Below, piece by piece: positions 48,205-57,397 of a stretch of 64,000 nucleotides of DNA. Made by a program: the position numbers and the translations under genes. Position 1 is the first letter of the stretch; every line of letters starts with the position of its first letter. The DNA is from Oceaniglobus ichthyenteri. Lineage in GTDB: Bacteria > Pseudomonadota > Alphaproteobacteria > Rhodobacterales > Rhodobacteraceae. Under the pieces are notes generated by a model, which did no database searches, was not told the DNA's origin, and saw only the letters and a program-made list of their open reading frames with translations. The stretch lies in assembly GCF_003057885.1 (NCBI RefSeq), contig NZ_QAGK01000007.1, positions 124,001 through 188,000 of the forward strand. Direction: 5' to 3'.

Positions 48205-49656
48205 ATGGTTTCACGGGTTATTCCGGTCGATCCATTCGATCTGGTGATTTTCGGCGGCACAGGTGATTTGGCCCGGCGCAAGATTTTGCCAGGATTGTAT
48301 CGCCGGTTCTGTTCCGGGCAAATGCCGCCCGAGGCCCGGGTGATCGGTGCGGCGCGCGCAGATCATGACGATCAGGGCTATCGCGATTTCGTGCGCGATT
48401 CGATTCTGGAATTCACCCCCGACGGGCGCGACGAGGACGGGCTTGAGCGTTTTCTGGAGCATCTGCACTATGTCGCCATCGACGCCACGGGTGATGGTGG
48501 TTGGGAGAAACTGGCCGAATTGGTGCGCGATGATGTGGTAAAGGCGTTCTATTTTTCAGTCGGGCCAAGCCTGTTTGGGGCATTGGCCGAACGGCTCTAT
48601 GCCCACGGGCTGGCCGATCGCGACAGCCGGATCGTGGTTGAAAAACCGTTTGGCCGCGATTTGGCCACGGCGCGGGATCTGAACGCGACGCTGGCGGAAC
48701 ATTTCGACGAAACTCAGATTTACCGGATCGATCATTATCTGGGCAAGGAAACTGTGCAAAACCTGATGGCGGTGCGGTTTGCCAACGTTTTGTTCGAACC
48801 GTTGTGGAATTCGCAATATGTGGATCACATTCAGATCACCGTTGCCGAAACCGTGGGTGTGGGCGGGCGCGGCGCCTATTATGACAAGGCCGGTGCCATG
48901 CGCGACATGGTGCAGAACCACCTGATGCAATTGCTGTGCCTGATCGCGATGGAGCCGCCGGCGCGGTTTTCCCCCGATTCGGTGCGCGATGAAAAACTGA
49001 AGGTGATCCGCGCGCTTGACCCGGTGGAACCCCACCATATCGTGCGTGGGCAGTATGACGGGGCCGAGGGCAAAAACAGCTATCGCGAAGATGCCGAAAA
49101 CCCGCGCAGCCTGACCGAGAGCTTTCTGGCGATGAAGATCAACGTGTCGAACTGGCGCTGGGCCGGGACGCCATTTTATTTGCGCACGGGCAAGCGGCTC
49201 AAGGCGCGCACCAGCGAAATCGCCGTGATATTCAAGGACGCGCCCCATTCGATTTTCGGCAGCGAAGCGGGCACCCATCGCAATATCCTGACCATCCGGT
49301 TGCAACCCAACGAAGGCATCACCCTGGGCGTGACAATCAAGGAGCCGGGGCAGGGCGGCATGCGCCTTGTCGATGTGCCGCTGGATATGTCGTTTGCCGA
49401 CGCACTTGGCCCCGATGCCGAAGACCCGCCCGAAGCCTATGAGCGGTTGATCATGGATGTGATCCGCGGCGATCAGACCCTGTTCATGCGCGGTGATGAG
49501 GTTGAGGCCGCCTGGGCCTGGACCGACCCGATCATCGAAGGCTGGACCACCCGGGGCGAGGCCCCGAAACTGTACGATTCGGGCAGTGCGGGGCCGGAAG
49601 ATGCGCAAATGCTGATGCACCGCGCCGGGCGGCGGTGGCGCGAAATCAAGGTGTGA
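48205..49656 (+). CDS. zwf: Glucose-6-phosphate 1-dehydrogenase
   Basis: 483 residues. It oxidises glucose-6-phosphate to 6-phosphogluconolactone with NADP+, feeding the Entner-Doudoroff and pentose phosphate routes. The coenzyme motif FGGTGDLARRKILPGLY lies near the start and the active site is RIDHYLGKETVQNL. GAGGGCACT precedes the ATG. It leads the operon zwf-pgl-pgi, which channels glucose-6-phosphate into the Entner-Doudoroff pathway, the usual glucose route in roseobacters. Confidence 0.97.
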   Translation: MVSRVIPVDPFDLVIFGGTGDLARRKILPGLYRRFCSGQMPPEARVIGAARADHDDQGYRDFVRDSILEFTPDGRDEDGLERFLEHLHYVAIDATGDGGWEKLAELVRDDVVKAFYFSVGPSLFGALAERLYAHGLADRDSRIVVEKPFGRDLATARDLNATLAEHFDETQIYRIDHYLGKETVQNLMAVRFANVLFEPLWNSQYVDHIQITVAETVGVGGRGAYYDKAGAMRDMVQNHLMQLLCLIAMEPPARFSPDSVRDEKLKVIRALDPVEPHHIVRGQYDGAEGKNSYREDAENPRSLTESFLAMKINVSNWRWAGTPFYLRTGKRLKARTSEIAVIFKDAPHSIFGSEAGTHRNILTIRLQPNEGITLGVTIKEPGQGGMRLVDVPLDMSFADALGPDAEDPPEAYERLIMDVIRGDQTLFMRGDEVEAAWAWTDPIIEGWTTRGEAPKLYDSGSAGPEDAQMLMHRAGRRWREIKV

Positions 49657-49713
49657 CCGGGCTTTCAGGATCGTGTATTCCCCCCTATCATACCGGATGC
49701 GTCAAAGGAGGCC

Positions 49714-50388
49714 GTGATGAAGATCAAAGAATACGCCGACCGTGAAATGATGATGATGCAACTGGCCGACAAAATCGCCGGAGAGTTGAACAGCACATTG
49801 ATGACCCACGACACCGCTTCGCTTGCGGTGCCGGGGGGCACAACGCCGGGCCCGATATTCGATTCGCTGTGCGGTATCGCGCTGGATTGGAGCAAGGTTT
49901 TCATCATGCTGACCGACGAACGCTGGGTGCCCGAAACGTCCGACCGGTCCAATACCCGGTTACTGCGCGAACGGCTGTTGGTGGATCGCGCTGCCGCCGC
50001 GCAATATCTGCCGCTCTATGGCGATGCGCCGATCCCCGAGGATCGGTTGGATGCATTGGGTGCGGCGATTGCGCCGCATTTGCCCCTGTCGGTGCTGTTG
50101 TTGGGCATGGGGGCCGATATGCACACGGCATCGTTGTTTCCCGGTGCCGACATGCTGGAAGACGCGCTGGACCAAAGTGCGCCGCCGTTGATGGCAATGC
50201 GCGCCCCCGGTGCGCCTGAACCGCGCATCACCCTGACCGCGCCGGTTTTGCGCGGCGCGATCAGCACCCATGTGGTGATCACCGGCGATGAAAAACGCAA
50301 GGCGCTGGAACGCGCACGCTCCCTTTCCCCGGCCGAGGCGCCGATTTCGGTGGTTTTGGGCGATGCAACGATACATTGGGCCGAATGA
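49714..50388 (+). CDS. pgl: 6-phosphogluconolactonase
   Basis: 224 residues of the DevB/SOL type, hydrolysing the product of Zwf. The fold is that of glucosamine-6-phosphate isomerases: [54 protein letters not shown] and the C-terminal [24 protein letters not shown] precedes the ATG. It overlaps pgi by 4 bases. Confidence 0.94.
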   Translation: MMKIKEYADREMMMMQLADKIAGELNSTLMTHDTASLAVPGGTTPGPIFDSLCGIALDWSKVFIMLTDERWVPETSDRSNTRLLRERLLVDRAAAAQYLPLYGDAPIPEDRLDALGAAIAPHLPLSVLLLGMGADMHTASLFPGADMLEDALDQSAPPLMAMRAPGAPEPRITLTAPVLRGAISTHVVITGDEKRKALERARSLSPAEAPISVVLGDATIHWAE

Positions 50389-51995
50389 TGATTGATTGGA
50401 CGAAACTTTCCGCCGCCGCAGAAAAAACCGCAGACCGGTCGATCCTGTCGTTGTTTGATGACACCCGGGCAGGCGATTTTTCGGCCACCATGGGGGATCT
50501 GGTTTTTGATTACTCAAAGACCAACATTGATCGCGACGCGCGCGAATTGCTTTTGGCGCTGTGCGAACAGGCCGATCTGGCGGCCAAACGGGACGCGATG
50601 TTTGGCGGTGAACCGATCAACGATACCGAAGGGCGCGCCGTGCTGCACACGGCCCTGCGCAATCTGACCGGCACACCGGTTATGGTGGACGGGGCCGATG
50701 TGATGCCCGGTGTATTGGACACGCTGGCGCGGATGAACCGCTTTGCCGAAGATGTGCGCAGCGGCGTGTTTACCGGGCAGGGGGGCAAGATCACCGATGT
50801 GGTGAATATCGGCATTGGTGGGTCTGATCTGGGGCCGGTGATGGCCACACTCGCCCTGGCTCCGTATCATGACGGACCGGCAGTGCATTACGTTTCAAAC
50901 GTCGATGGCGCGCATATTGCCGATACGTTGCGCGGCCTGAACCCCGAAACCACCCTGGTGATCATTGCCAGCAAAACCTTTACCACCATCGAAACCATGA
51001 CCAATGCCGCCACTGCCAAGGCGTGGATGGGCGAAGTGGTGAAAGACCCCGGCGCACAGTTTGCCGCACTGTCGAGCGCCGCCGATAAAACCGCCGATTT
51101 CGGCATCGCCCCGGATCGCGTGTTTGGGTTTGAAGACTGGGTTGGCGGGCGCTATTCCCTGTGGGGGCCAATCGGGCTGCCGATCATGCTGGCCGTGGGG
51201 CCGGATGCGTTTCGCGCGATGCTGGCGGGCGCCGAGGCGATGGATCTGCATTTTCGCGCCGCCGCGCCGTTGGAAAACCTTCCAATCATGCTGGCCCTTG
51301 TGGGGATATGGCACAATCAGGGATGCGGATACGCCACCCGCGCTGTGCTGCCTTATGAACAAAGGCTGGTGCGCTTGCCCGCGTATCTGCAACAGCTTGA
51401 AATGGAAAGTAACGGCAAATCCGTGCAGATGGATGGGGACGATGCGCCGGTCAACACCGGGCCGGTTGTCTGGGGCGAACCGGGCACCAACGGCCAGCAC
51501 GCGTTTTACCAACTGATCCATCAAGGCACCCGCGTTGTCCCCTGTGAATTCATGGTCGGCGCCACCGGGTTTGAACCCGAACTGGCCCATCAGCACACGC
51601 TTTTGGTGGCCAACTGCCTGGCCCAGTCCGAGGCATTGATGCGCGGCCGATCCTTGGATCAGGCCCGCGAAATCATGGCCAAAAAGGGGTTTGAAGGTGC
51701 TGAACTAGAGCGTCAGGCGCGCCACCGCGTATTTCCGGGCAACCGACCGTCGACCACACTGCTGTATCCGCAATTAACGCCCTATGTCCTGGGTCAGATC
51801 ATCGCGCTGTATGAACATCGCGTGTTTGTGGAGGGGGTTCTGTTGGGCATCAATTCCTTTGATCAATGGGGCGTTGAATTGGGCAAGGAACTGGCACTTG
51901 CGTTGGAACCCGTGGTCAGTGGGCAGGCCGATGGTGCGGGCAAGGACGGATCAACCCTGGCTTTGGTGCGCTATATCCAGCGCCACGCCGAGTGA
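50385..51995 (+). CDS. pgi: Glucose-6-phosphate isomerase
   Basis: 536 residues. It interconverts glucose-6-phosphate and fructose-6-phosphate. Signature segments are [65 protein letters not shown] with the catalytic Glu, and [13 protein letters not shown]. The start ATGATG overlaps the pgl stop. The 260 bases after it, up to the kinase gene, show no gene or clear signal. Confidence 0.97.
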   Translation: MMIDWTKLSAAAEKTADRSILSLFDDTRAGDFSATMGDLVFDYSKTNIDRDARELLLALCEQADLAAKRDAMFGGEPINDTEGRAVLHTALRNLTGTPVMVDGADVMPGVLDTLARMNRFAEDVRSGVFTGQGGKITDVVNIGIGGSDLGPVMATLALAPYHDGPAVHYVSNVDGAHIADTLRGLNPETTLVIIASKTFTTIETMTNAATAKAWMGEVVKDPGAQFAALSSAADKTADFGIAPDRVFGFEDWVGGRYSLWGPIGLPIMLAVGPDAFRAMLAGAEAMDLHFRAAAPLENLPIMLALVGIWHNQGCGYATRAVLPYEQRLVRLPAYLQQLEMESNGKSVQMDGDDAPVNTGPVVWGEPGTNGQHAFYQLIHQGTRVVPCEFMVGATGFEPELAHQHTLLVANCLAQSEALMRGRSLDQAREIMAKKGFEGAELERQARHRVFPGNRPSTTLLYPQLTPYVLGQIIALYEHRVFVEGVLLGINSFDQWGVELGKELALALEPVVSGQADGAGKDGSTLALVRYIQRHAE

Positions 51996-52256
51996 GAGCG
52001 TGGAATTTGGATATTTATAGCAAGAAAAAACCGACACCCGAGTGTGATATCTGAACGGTTGCACAGATCCGCGTCCGTTCGAAACGATGAAATAAGGCGC
52101 GGGTTCTGTTATCTGGCGGTTGATCCCTTTGGTGGGTGCGGCGCAGGCGCAAACCTGAAAGCGATCAACCGGCGACGATGGGGCGTATGTCTTTGACAGG
52201 GCATGTGCCGATATGGTTTGGGCGTTGAAGCAGAATCTCGCAAATGCAGACACTGC

Positions 52257-53585
52257 CTAGCGGGCCAGCACCAGATCAGCGCACAAACCACCCAATCGGG
52301 TGCTGGTATCAAGGCGCAGGGTGCCGCCGTGTTGGCGCGCGATATCCATGGCGATGGACAGGCCAAGGCCCACATTGCCGCCCCGGTTCTGCCCCCGTGC
52401 GGCATCAAGCCGGGTAAACGGTTTCAACGCCTCGTCGCGGACGGCCGGATCAATGCCTGGTCCGTCGTCTTCGACGCGAAACACCACCGCGCGTTCGCTG
52501 AGGATGCACGACAGTTCAACCCGCGTGCCATAGCGCACACCGTTGTTGATCAGGTTTTCCAGCGCGCGCCGCACCGCTGCCGGGCGCAACAGCACCGTTT
52601 CATTGGGCAAATCGCCGACCACCGACAAGGATTGCCCCGCCCGTTGCGCGCCCCGTGCCAGAGTTTCGATCAGATCGCCGGGCGACACCGGTTCCGGATC
52701 ATCCAGCGAATCAAGCTGCACGAAATCCAGGAACGACGCTAACATGGCCTCCATATCGCGGACATCGCCCAGTAATTCATCGGTGTCCGGTCCTTCGTCC
52801 ATCATTGACAGGCCCAGTTTCAGGCGCGTCAGGGGGGTGCGTAAATCATGGCTGACCCCTGATAGCAAAACAGTGCGCTGTTCGATCTGACGTTCGATAC
52901 GGTTGCGCATGTTCAAAAATGCCTGCCCGGCCGCGCGCACCTCGGTTGCGCCCGAGGGCCAATAGGGCACCACACGCCCCCGGCCAAACGCCTCGGCGGC
53001 GCGGGCCAAACGGCGGATCGGGCGCATCTGATTACGCAGAAACAAAAACGCAATCACCGTCATCAACAGGCTGACACCGGCCATCAGCACCAATAATTGG
53101 TGGGGGTTTGACGCCGAAACCCGAAACCGGGGCACATCAATGCGCACCGGCCCCGCCGTTGTTTCAAAATACAGGTGAACATGTTTGTCGGACCCGGTCA
53201 GATCGGTGCGTTCCAGCGTCGGTAAATCACCGCGCAGCGTCACGATGACAACCCGTCCGGACAGATCGTAAAACCGCCTTTTATCGCCCATGGGCGGCGA
53301 TTCATCGGGAAGGGTGATCACCAGATTCAGCGCTTTCGCCAATTCTGCAACCTGCATCAACCCGGCGGTGGCCGTCGGCGATATTTCGATTTGCCTCAGG
53401 ATATAGCCGAGCTCCAATGCGACAGACCGGCTCATCTGTTCGGTCACATCTTCGTAATGGCGCTGTATGAAAACGATGGCGACCACCAGTTGAATCACGA
53501 TCACCGGCGTCAGCAAAATAAGTGCGGCGCGCCCATAAAGCGACCGGGGGGCATAGCGTTTGAGCCAGGCAAATGTCATGGTCAT
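52257..53585 (-). CDS. EnvZ-like sensor histidine kinase
   Basis: 442 residues. Two membrane helices (about 18-40, ALILLTPVIVIQLVVAIVFIQ, and 165-185, LLVLMAGVSLLMTVIAFLFL) bracket a periplasmic sensor of about 120 residues. A HAMP region (RNQMRPIRRLARAAEAFGRG) leads to HisKA with phospho-acceptor H246 in SGVSHDLRTPLTRLKLGL, and the ATPase domain (ALENLINNGVRYG, VEDDGPGIDP, VGLGLSIAMDIARQHGG). This is the OmpR/EnvZ pattern. The usual response regulator gene beside it is missing: its upstream neighbour is a divergent hydrolase. Confidence 0.92.
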   Translation of the reverse strand: MTMTFAWLKRYAPRSLYGRAALILLTPVIVIQLVVAIVFIQRHYEDVTEQMSRSVALELGYILRQIEISPTATAGLMQVAELAKALNLVITLPDESPPMGDKRRFYDLSGRVVIVTLRGDLPTLERTDLTGSDKHVHLYFETTAGPVRIDVPRFRVSASNPHQLLVLMAGVSLLMTVIAFLFLRNQMRPIRRLARAAEAFGRGRVVPYWPSGATEVRAAGQAFLNMRNRIERQIEQRTVLLSGVSHDLRTPLTRLKLGLSMMDEGPDTDELLGDVRDMEAMLASFLDFVQLDSLDDPEPVSPGDLIETLARGAQRAGQSLSVVGDLPNETVLLRPAAVRRALENLINNGVRYGTRVELSCILSERAVVFRVEDDGPGIDPAVRDEALKPFTRLDAARGQNRGGNVGLGLSIAMDIARQHGGTLRLDTSTRLGGLCADLVLAR

Positions 53586-53622
53586 GTCGATACCTCAGAC
53601 AGCGCCGCCAAGGAAGGCATCA

Positions 53623-54531
53623 ATGTTCGATCATACCAGTTTCAACCCCGCACCCGGCGTGATCGAACAGATCCTGCCGGGGGTGCGCCGCATATTGGCG
53701 CGCAACCCCTCGCCGATGACATTTCGCGGCACCAACACTTATGTGGTGGGGCAGGGGCAGGTGGCAGTGATTGATCCCGGGCCAAAGGACGCCGCGCATC
53801 TTGCCGCGCTGCTGTCAGCTTTGGCAGGGGAAACGATAACACATATTCTGGTCACCCACGCCCATGTCGATCATTCGGCGCTGGCGCAGGATCTGTCAGA
53901 GCGCACAGGCGCGCCGATTTATGCGTTCGGCACCGCCGAAGCCGGCCGCAGCCCGGTGATGACCGAGCTGGCGCGACAAGGGCTGGCCCGCGGCGGTGAA
54001 GGGGTCGACACCGCCTTTGCCCCCGATCATCATTTGGTGGATGGAATGGATATCATCGGCAAAGACTGGCGGCTGACGGCCCACCATACGCCGGGTCACA
54101 TGGCCAATCACATGTGCTTTGCGCTGGGCGATACGGTGTTCAGCGGTGATCAGGTGATGGGTTGGTCCACCTCGATGGTGTCTCCGCCCGACGGGGATTT
54201 GTCGGCTTTCATGCACTCTTGCGAAAAAATGCGCCGATGGAACGCGCGTCTTTTGTTGCCAGGCCACGGCGCGCCCGTCACGGACCCGACCAGGCGCCTG
54301 ACCGACCTGATCGCACACCGAAACGCCCGCACAGCCCAGATCAAAGCAGCCTTGGGAGCGACCCCAGCCAGCATCGCCGCAATCACCCGCGCAATCTATC
54401 CCGAGCTACAGCCCAACATGCACCCGATCGCCGCGCGCAATGTCTTTGCCCATCTGATTGATCTGGTTTCCAAAAACCAGGCAAAAGCCGTGCCGCACCT
54501 GTCAGAAACGGCAGATTTCAAAAGACTTTAA
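53623..54531 (+). CDS. Metallo-beta-lactamase-fold hydrolase (LACTB2-like)
   Basis: 302 residues from the ATG at 53623 (AAGGAAGG upstream). The zinc motifs are THAHVDHSA (HxHxDH), TPGHMANHM (third His) and FSGDQVMG (bridging Asp), ending in LLPGHGAPV. After the MBL domain comes a C-terminal winged-helix-like segment (IKAALGATPASIAAITRAIYPELQPNMHPIAARNVFAHL), as in LACTB2-type proteins, some of which are RNases. The substrate is unknown. It is cytoplasmic. Only 37 bases separate it from the divergent kinase gene. Confidence 0.88.
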   Translation: MFDHTSFNPAPGVIEQILPGVRRILARNPSPMTFRGTNTYVVGQGQVAVIDPGPKDAAHLAALLSALAGETITHILVTHAHVDHSALAQDLSERTGAPIYAFGTAEAGRSPVMTELARQGLARGGEGVDTAFAPDHHLVDGMDIIGKDWRLTAHHTPGHMANHMCFALGDTVFSGDQVMGWSTSMVSPPDGDLSAFMHSCEKMRRWNARLLLPGHGAPVTDPTRRLTDLIAHRNARTAQIKAALGATPASIAAITRAIYPELQPNMHPIAARNVFAHLIDLVSKNQAKAVPHLSETADFKRL

Positions 54532-54589
54532 CTTTTCTGCAAAACCCCCTAGACGCCGCCAAAAGGTATTGCTATGACCCGCGCATTGG

Positions 54590-54664
54590 TCCGGCGTAGC
54601 TCAGCGGTAGAGCAGTTGACTGTTAATCAATTGGTCGTAGGTTCGATCCCTACCGCCGGAGCCA
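54590..54664 (+). tRNA. tRNA-Asn (anticodon GTT), integration site of the island
   Basis: Acceptor TCCGGCG/CGCCGGA, D-arm GCTC...GAGC, anticodon loop around GTT at 54622-54624 and T-loop GTTCGATCC; CCA is encoded at 54662-54664. Its 3' half (from 54617) is repeated exactly at 63072-63120, marking it as the attachment site. The gene remains whole after integration. Confidence 0.97.
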
Positions 54665-54665
54665 A
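54617..54665 (+). repeat. attL: 49-base direct repeat within tRNA-Asn
   Basis: Begins TGACTGTTAATCAATTGGTC and ends at GCCGGAGCCAA, identical to 63072-63120. It covers the anticodon arm to the CCA end of the tRNA plus one base. Confidence 0.95.
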
Positions 54666-54727
54666 AATTCTCAATAAAATCAGATAGCTACCCAGAACCC
54701 GCTTCGGTGGCCTTTCTGGTTTCGTAT

Positions 54728-54748
54728 TCTGGGGAACGCTGGGGGAAC
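54728..54748 (+). repeat. Left candidate integrase arm sites
   Basis: Two GGGGAAC cores, TCTGGGGAAC (54728-54737) and CTGGGGGAAC (54739-54748), 11 bases apart. The same core occurs five times at the right end (62891-62968) and they are probably integrase arm-type binding sites. Confidence 0.6.
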
Positions 54749-54876
54749 AGATCAGCTTTGTCGCGCATTTGCCAAAATGTCGCAGGCGGAATCAGCCCGC
54801 TATAGCCCAGAACAGCAAAAGGCCGGGACGCATCGCCTCCTGGCCCCCGTTGTTCTAATTGGCGAAACTCTCTGCG

Positions 54877-55338
54877 CTAAATCCTGTCCAGCGCCGCAAA
54901 CGGGTTTTCCTCGGCGGTCTTACCCGCGCTCACCTTGGATCGCGCTGCCGGTGTCAGTCCGAAGTCAGAAAGCAGGCTTTGCGCATGTCGCATCGCCTCG
55001 TTACGCATGGCAACTTCCGGACGCGCTCTAATCAGCTTGTCGCCGCTGGTCGCCGTGGTGGCATAGGTGCGGCCCGCATCCTCGATTACCGCCGTGCAGA
55101 TTTCGATTTCTTCCAGCCTGCTTGCAAGCATCGCCAGCGCCGCCTGGTCGTCCGGTGACGCAATGCCCATGCCCAGCAAGGTCGCGGATAGCTGCGTGAA
55201 GATTTCCGCCACGCGTTCACTCAGCCATTCCGGCGCGTTTGCCGTGCCGATGTTCGCGGGCGGCGCGTCCGGGTTCATGCGATCAGGCCGCGCCGTGCCT
55301 GCGATGATTTTCAGATGGTCCGGTGTTCGCTTTGCCAT
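54877..55338 (-). CDS. Phage terminase small subunit, P27 family
   Basis: 153 residues. The start MAKRTPDHLKIIAGTARPDRM and the segment PEWLSERVAEIFTQLSATL...DDQAALAMLASRLEEIE are characteristic of P27-type small terminases, which recognise the packaging site and load DNA onto the large terminase. A good GGAGG ribosome site precedes the ATG. No large terminase is encoded, so if functional it would have to work with a helper phage's motor, which is how PICI satellites redirect packaging. It is the last gene of the element on this strand. Confidence 0.86.
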   Translation of the reverse strand: MAKRTPDHLKIIAGTARPDRMNPDAPPANIGTANAPEWLSERVAEIFTQLSATLLGMGIASPDDQAALAMLASRLEEIEICTAVIEDAGRTYATTATSGDKLIRARPEVAMRNEAMRHAQSLLSDFGLTPAARSKVSAGKTAEENPFAALDRI

Positions 55339-55413
55339 AACGCAAAACCTCCTTCGATTTGACAGCGCGTAAGTTTGGCTGACCCGCCGGTCCCGCTGTG
55401 TGTCCGGTAGAGA

Positions 55414-55539
55414 TCAGAATACCCCCTCCCCATGCCAGATTAGCAGGGGGAGGGGTCGCACCTTGCCGGATTGAACGCACTGCGAGAGCATGGGCAACGC
55501 ATCCGGCTTTCCGTTATCGGGCTGGATCATCGCCCTCAT
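55414..55539 (-). CDS. Possible 41-residue protein between capsid and terminase genes
   Basis: A frame beginning MRAMIQPDNGKPDALPMLSQ and ending LIWHGEGVF lies in the 218-base gap. The codons look reasonable but the ribosome site is poor and its last third coincides with a GC-rich hairpin (CCCCTCCCC/GGGGAGGGG), which might instead be a terminator. No family is recognised. Confidence 0.25.
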   Translation of the reverse strand: MRAMIQPDNGKPDALPMLSQCVQSGKVRPLPLLIWHGEGVF

Positions 55540-55556
55540 AAAGATGCCCGTGCCTC

Positions 55557-56948
55557 TTACGCGCCCTTGCCAACGCCGGTCAGGGTGAAGAACGCCCCGG
55601 CATGAGCAACCGCCACATCCGCCCGCATATGCGCAAGGAAGGTGTATTGCAGGTTGCTGGCATAGGTCGAAGTTTTCAGCAGTTCGATGCGGATATCCTG
55701 CCGGATGCCAAGCATCAGGTGAGCGAAGTTGCCCGCAAAGATCGTGCTTTCGTCCGTCCCGGTGCCGCCATCAACGGGGATTGCCGTTGTGGTCAGGATC
55801 GGGATATCGGCCACTGCCTTCGGTGCCATCAGCGGTTGCCCTTGGCCGTCCGTCAGGTCGGTGAATGCGCCTTCATCGCGCGGGTGCATGATGTAGGCTG
55901 ATACCGGCCCGGCGTTTGCCGACAGAATGCCGGTGCGCGCCTTCGACAGGTTCGCATAGCTGGCAATCCCGGCATCCTGCGCAAAGGTGCCGATGCCGGA
56001 CGTATTGGCGAGGCCGCGCGGCTCCGGCGGCGTTCCCGTGCCAAGAAGGGCCACGCGGTCCAGTTCCAGCCCCATCGCAGCAGCCAGGACATTGGGCAAC
56101 GCGGTGCCGATGTTCAGGCTATCTTCGAGCAACTCCTGCGATACCTTGACTTGCACAGCCAAGGATTGCGGCGTCAGCGAAACGCGCCCGAATGTCGGAT
56201 CGCTCTCCGCAACCGCGCCAGCCTCATCGCGCCATGCGGGTGTCGGATCGGTCAGCAGTTTCGCATAATAGTTCTGGTCGCTGGTCAACGGCACCGTGAT
56301 CGCGCCCGCGCGGATTGCAACCGATTGCGCGCGCAGGCGGTCGATCAGTTGCGCGGAAAGGGCATCCGGCACGGTATATCCGCCCGCCCCGTCTGTGCCT
56401 TCCGACAATGCGCGGCGTTCCAGATCGGACTTGCCGCCCAGCACCATCGCGCGCAGATATTGCCCCAGCCCCAGGCCACGATATTCGCTGCCCGTGTCGC
56501 GCGCCTGCGCCCAGGCGGTGAAGCGTTGCTCGGGTGCCAGAGCGTAACTGGCTTCCGCCGCTTCGGCTTCCATCCCATCGGTGCGCACTTGGTCAACAGC
56601 ATCAATCCCCGGACGCTTTGCCAGCTGCTCGGAACGTTCGCGCCGCTCACGCGGTCCCTTGTTGCCGATGAAGGTGCGTTCGTCCTTCTCAGTGCGGATT
56701 TCGCCCAGCAGGTCGGAAAATGCGTCACAAGCTTCACTTGCGCTGTCCATCTGCTCGGATGTTCCGTTGCTTACGCGGTCGAGCATTTCGCTCGCTGCCT
56801 TGCGCGCTTCCTTCTCGATACCGTTCAGGTCGGTCCATGCCATCGTGTGCAGGGTCAGGTCATTGATGGATTTGATCTTGTTGCGGGTGTGAAAGTCGAT
56901 TGCTTCCTTGCGGGCTTTGATCGCTTTCGATTCATCTGTGATGAACAT
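55557..56948 (-). CDS. HK97-fold phage major capsid protein
   Basis: 463 residues. The first ~150 residues are charged and helical (ARKAASEMLDRV..., GPRERRERSEQLAKRPG), matching the scaffolding delta domain of HK97-type capsid precursors. The fold then follows with RALSEGTDGAGGYTVPDALSAQLID, VPLTSDQNYYAKLL, SQELLEDSLNIGTALPNVLAAAMGLELDRVALLGTG and the P-domain/A-domain end (GNFAHLMLGIRQDIRIELLKTSTYASNLQYTFLAHMRADVAV). AGGAAATCGG precedes the ATG. No maturation protease is encoded in the element, so cleavage, if it happens, would need a helper enzyme. It has its own promoter-like sequence (57088-57116). Confidence 0.92.
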   Translation of the reverse strand: MFITDESKAIKARKEAIDFHTRNKIKSINDLTLHTMAWTDLNGIEKEARKAASEMLDRVSNGTSEQMDSASEACDAFSDLLGEIRTEKDERTFIGNKGPRERRERSEQLAKRPGIDAVDQVRTDGMEAEAAEASYALAPEQRFTAWAQARDTGSEYRGLGLGQYLRAMVLGGKSDLERRALSEGTDGAGGYTVPDALSAQLIDRLRAQSVAIRAGAITVPLTSDQNYYAKLLTDPTPAWRDEAGAVAESDPTFGRVSLTPQSLAVQVKVSQELLEDSLNIGTALPNVLAAAMGLELDRVALLGTGTPPEPRGLANTSGIGTFAQDAGIASYANLSKARTGILSANAGPVSAYIMHPRDEGAFTDLTDGQGQPLMAPKAVADIPILTTTAIPVDGGTGTDESTIFAGNFAHLMLGIRQDIRIELLKTSTYASNLQYTFLAHMRADVAVAHAGAFFTLTGVGKGA

Positions 56949-56977
56949 TTCCGATTTCCTTTTTCAGAATGCCGGAT

Positions 56978-57022
56978 CGCGCGAAAGAACGCCCCCGGCT
57001 TGAGGTTCGTTTCTTTCGCGCG
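56978..57022. promoter_or_regulatory. Inverted repeat in the capsid gene leader
   Basis: A perfect 12-base inverted repeat CGCGCGAAAGAA/TTCTTTCGCGCG with a 21-base loop, between the capsid promoter and start codon. It could be an operator or an RNA hairpin that gates late expression. Confidence 0.5.
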
Positions 57023-57087
57023 CAGCCATCAGCGTTGCGGGAAAAGGTTTGTCAGGACGCGCCATCAGCGCCAATCCGTTGCAGGTA

Positions 57088-57116
57088 ATATAATACCTCA
57101 TCGGCCTGTCCGTCAA
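57088..57116 (-). promoter_or_regulatory. Strong promoter-like sequence for the capsid gene
   Basis: On the minus strand TTGACG (57111-57116), 17 bases, then TTATAT (57088-57093); TATTAT two bases earlier is an alternative -10. The predicted start lies about 130 bases before the capsid ATG. The -35 box overlaps the stop of the preceding gene. Confidence 0.6.
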
Positions 57117-57349
57117 CATGTTGTAACCGTGCCGCTGCGGGTCAGTTCGCGCACCCCTACCTTGGACAATGCGCGCGCGATGGTTTCCGGCCCCTCGATC
57201 TCGGCATGAAGCTGGATCGCGGCCACAAGGAACGCGGCATTGAAAAAGCGGATATCGCCGTTTTCGGCTTCGAGCGATTGAATCGCCTCTGCCAGCAGGT
57301 CAGAAACCCGCGCCCGTTCGATCTTCATCTTTTCTTCATCTGTAATCAT
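57113..57349 (-). CDS. Small unknown protein of the element
   Basis: 78 residues from an ATG with GAGGAACG upstream. It is mostly helical and acidic at the start (MITDEEKMKIERARVSDLLAEA) with a second helix around RFFNAAFLVAAIQLHAEI. It has no recognised domain and no membrane segment. It lies between the candidate origin and the capsid promoter, so it may belong to the replication or regulation part of the element. Confidence 0.65.
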   Translation of the reverse strand: MITDEEKMKIERARVSDLLAEAIQSLEAENGDIRFFNAAFLVAAIQLHAEIEGPETIARALSKVGVRELTRSGTVTTC

Positions 57350-57397
57350 TGATCGTTCCTCTTGTGGTGGTGGTTTTCCTGCCATTCGGGCGGCGAT

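Noticed and set aside
55557-56948. Gene transfer agent capsid
   Set aside because: Rhodobacteraceae GTAs have a fixed gene cluster with portal, protease and tail genes; here the capsid gene is inside a tRNA-bounded element with integrase and primase.
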